Origin: Sulfuricellaceae bacterium | Lineage (GTDB): Bacteria; Pseudomonadota; Gammaproteobacteria; Burkholderiales; UBA9220 | Length of the DNA stretch: 15,442 nucleotides | Direction of reading: 5' to 3' | Assembly (NCBI GenBank): GCA_019911985.1 | Contig: JAIOJO010000224.1 | Coordinates: forward strand, 1 to 15,442 | Shown: in pieces, positions 14,249-15,442 of the stretch | Layout: each line of letters begins with the position of its first letter | Numbering within the stretch: position 1 is the first letter of the stretch | Translations under genes and position numbers: made by a program | The notes under the pieces: model-generated | Seen by the model: the letters and a program-made list of their open reading frames with translations, nothing else | The model's database searches: none | Told to the model about the DNA's origin: nothing

Positions 14249-15442
14249 CTGTCCTCAGTCGATCTGGCTGGGGACTTGTCCTCAGGCGGTCTGGCTGGGG
14301 ATTTAGCGCCGCTCTCCTTGTTGGCCAGCAAGCCCGGCACCAGGCCTATGCTGCCCGCACCCATGGTCAGCACCACGTCGCCATCCTGGGCGGCGTTGAG
14401 TATGCTGTCCGGCATGTCGGCGATGTCCGCCACGAATTGCGGCTCGACCTTGCCGAGTACGCGGATCGCCCGCGCCAGGCTGCGTCCGTCCGCGGCGACG
14501 ATAGGCGCTTCGCCGGCCGCATAGACTTCGGCGAGCAACAGCGCGTCCACGCTCGACAGCACGGTGACGAAGTCCTCGAACAGATCGCGGGTGCGGGTAT
14601 AGCGATGCGGCTGGTAGGCCAGCAACAGCCGCCGGCCGGGAAAGGCGCCGCGCGCCGCCGCCAAGGTGGCCGCCATCTCGGTAGGATGGTGGCCGTAATC
14701 GTCGATCAGCGTGAAGCTGCCGCCGGAAGCCAGCGGTATTTCGCCGTAGCGCTGGAAGCGCCGCCCCACGCCCTTGAATTCGGCCAGCGCCTTGACGATG
14801 GCGGCATCGGATGCGCCCACTTCGGTCGCCACGGCGATTGCGGCCAGCGCATTCAGCACGTTGTGCACGCCCGGCAAACTGAGCGTGATGTCCAGCGTGC
14901 TCACGTTGCCGTTCACCCGCGTTACCGTGAAGCGCATCCGGCCATGGTCGGCGCGCACGTCGCTGGCGCGGATCTTGGCGTCTTCCGACAGGCCGTAGGT
15001 CCACACCGGCTTGGTCACCAGGGGCATGATTTCGCGCACGTTGGCGTCGTCCACGCAGAGCACCGCCATGCCGTAAAAAGGCAGGCGCTGCAGGAATTCG
15101 GCGAAGGTCTGCTTGAGGCGGCCGAAATCGTGGCCGTAGGTTTCCATGTGGTCGGCGTCGATGTTCGTCACCACCGACAGCACCGGCATCAAGTGCAGGA
15201 AGGAGGCATCGGACTCGTCCGCCTCGGCCACGATGAATTCGCCGCTGCCCAGCTTGGCATTGGTACCCGCCGCTTCGAGGCGGCCGCCGATCACGTAAGT
15301 CGGGTCCATTCCCGCCTCCGCCAAGATACTGGCGATAAGCGAGGTCGTCGTAGTCTTGCCGTGGGTGCCGGCCACCGCGATTCCCTGGCGAAAACGCATC
15401 AGCTCCGCCAGCATCATCGCGCGCGGCACCACCGGGATATTG
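14245..15442 (-). CDS. murC: UDP-N-acetylmuramate--L-alanine ligase MurC (N-terminus outside window)
   Basis: MurC adds the first amino acid, L-Ala, to UDP-MurNAc, using ATP in the cytoplasm. The frame is open to the right window edge, so the first roughly 90 residues with the UDP-binding domain are missing. Present are the ATP loop GTHGKTTTT, EADESDASFLHL, NIDADHMETYGHDF, GVHNVLNALAAIAVA, DDYGHHPTE and YQPHRYTRTRDLFEDF, all Mur-ligase hallmarks. The usual end is near MGAGSIGLVPGLL. Here the protein continues for about 27 residues, including KSPARPPED-KSPARSTED, encoded by a tandem duplication. The TGA stop (14247-14245) overlaps the murB GTG start. The tail lies after the last domain and is unlikely to affect catalysis. 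Confidence 0.97.
   Translation of the reverse strand, partial: NIPVVPRAMMLAELMRFRQGIAVAGTHGKTTTTSLIASILAEAGMDPTYVIGGRLEAAGTNAKLGSGEFIVAEADESDASFLHLMPVLSVVTNIDADHMETYGHDFGRLKQTFAEFLQRLPFYGMAVLCVDDANVREIMPLVTKPVWTYGLSEDAKIRASDVRADHGRMRFTVTRVNGNVSTLDITLSLPGVHNVLNALAAIAVATEVGASDAAIVKALAEFKGVGRRFQRYGEIPLASGGSFTLIDDYGHHPTEMAATLAAARGAFPGRRLLLAYQPHRYTRTRDLFEDFVTVLSSVDALLLAEVYAAGEAPIVAADGRSLARAIRVLGKVEPQFVADIADMPDSILNAAQDGDVVLTMGAGSIGLVPGLLANKESGAKSPARPPEDKSPARSTEDR
14251..14304. repeat. 27-bp tandem duplication at the murC 3' end
   Basis: Two head-to-tail copies (14251-14277 and 14278-14304) match at 24 of 27 positions. Each copy encodes nine residues of MurC, KSPAR followed by PPED or STED. CTGGGGAC-TT-GTCCTCAG across the copy junction is a near-palindrome (one mismatch), so the unit may come from a hairpin-type intergenic sequence. 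Confidence 0.85.

Overview
The window looks like chromosomal DNA of a betaproteobacterium, most likely in the Nitrosomonadales (Gallionellaceae-like). The grounds are the gene order murC-murB-ddl-ftsQ-ftsA-ftsZ-lpxC, then dciA, an M23 peptidase and secA, together with a porin of the 'MKKSLIALAVAGLF' type ending in Phe and a NUDIX gene next to mnmA. This placement rests on recalled family features, not on a search. No phage, transposase, CRISPR array, tRNA or rRNA gene was seen.

Left, 1-1713, plus strand: a tightly packed operon. It holds the 3' end of a NUDIX hydrolase gene, a small exported protein with a possible Cys-His-Asp triad, and mnmA, the tRNA U34 2-thiolase. The last two overlap by 8 bases.

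Middle, 1714-2444: about 730 bases with no intact gene. On the minus strand it holds two decayed genes, a RelE-like toxin remnant and a frameshifted DUF1640 coiled-coil gene. A 78-bp palindromic repeat sits between them. The region ends in a strong hairpin terminator belonging to the porin gene.

2445-3805, minus strand: a single-gene outer-membrane porin unit with a good sigma70-type promoter, a short leader holding two small hairpins, a strong Shine-Dalgarno sequence and the terminator. An inverted repeat lies between it and secA.

3806-15442: cell-envelope and division genes, all on the minus strand except dciA. Read in the direction of transcription (right to left) they are murC (5' end outside the window), murB, ddl, ftsQ, ftsA, ftsZ, lpxC, then (across the oppositely oriented dciA) an M23 metallopeptidase gene and secA. 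MurC, MurB and Ddl make cytoplasmic peptidoglycan precursors. FtsQ, FtsA and FtsZ build the divisome. LpxC commits to lipid A. SecA drives export. DciA loads the replicative helicase. Stop and start codons overlap at murC/murB (GTGA) and murB/ddl (ATGA), which suggests translational coupling.

Most of the window is ordinary core genome. The most unusual items are a palindromic, GGAATGGG-rich element inserted in frame inside murB, a 27-bp tandem duplication that gives MurC a repeated tail at the murC/murB junction, the pseudogene/repeat cluster at 1746-2325, and the uncharacterised exported protein before mnmA.
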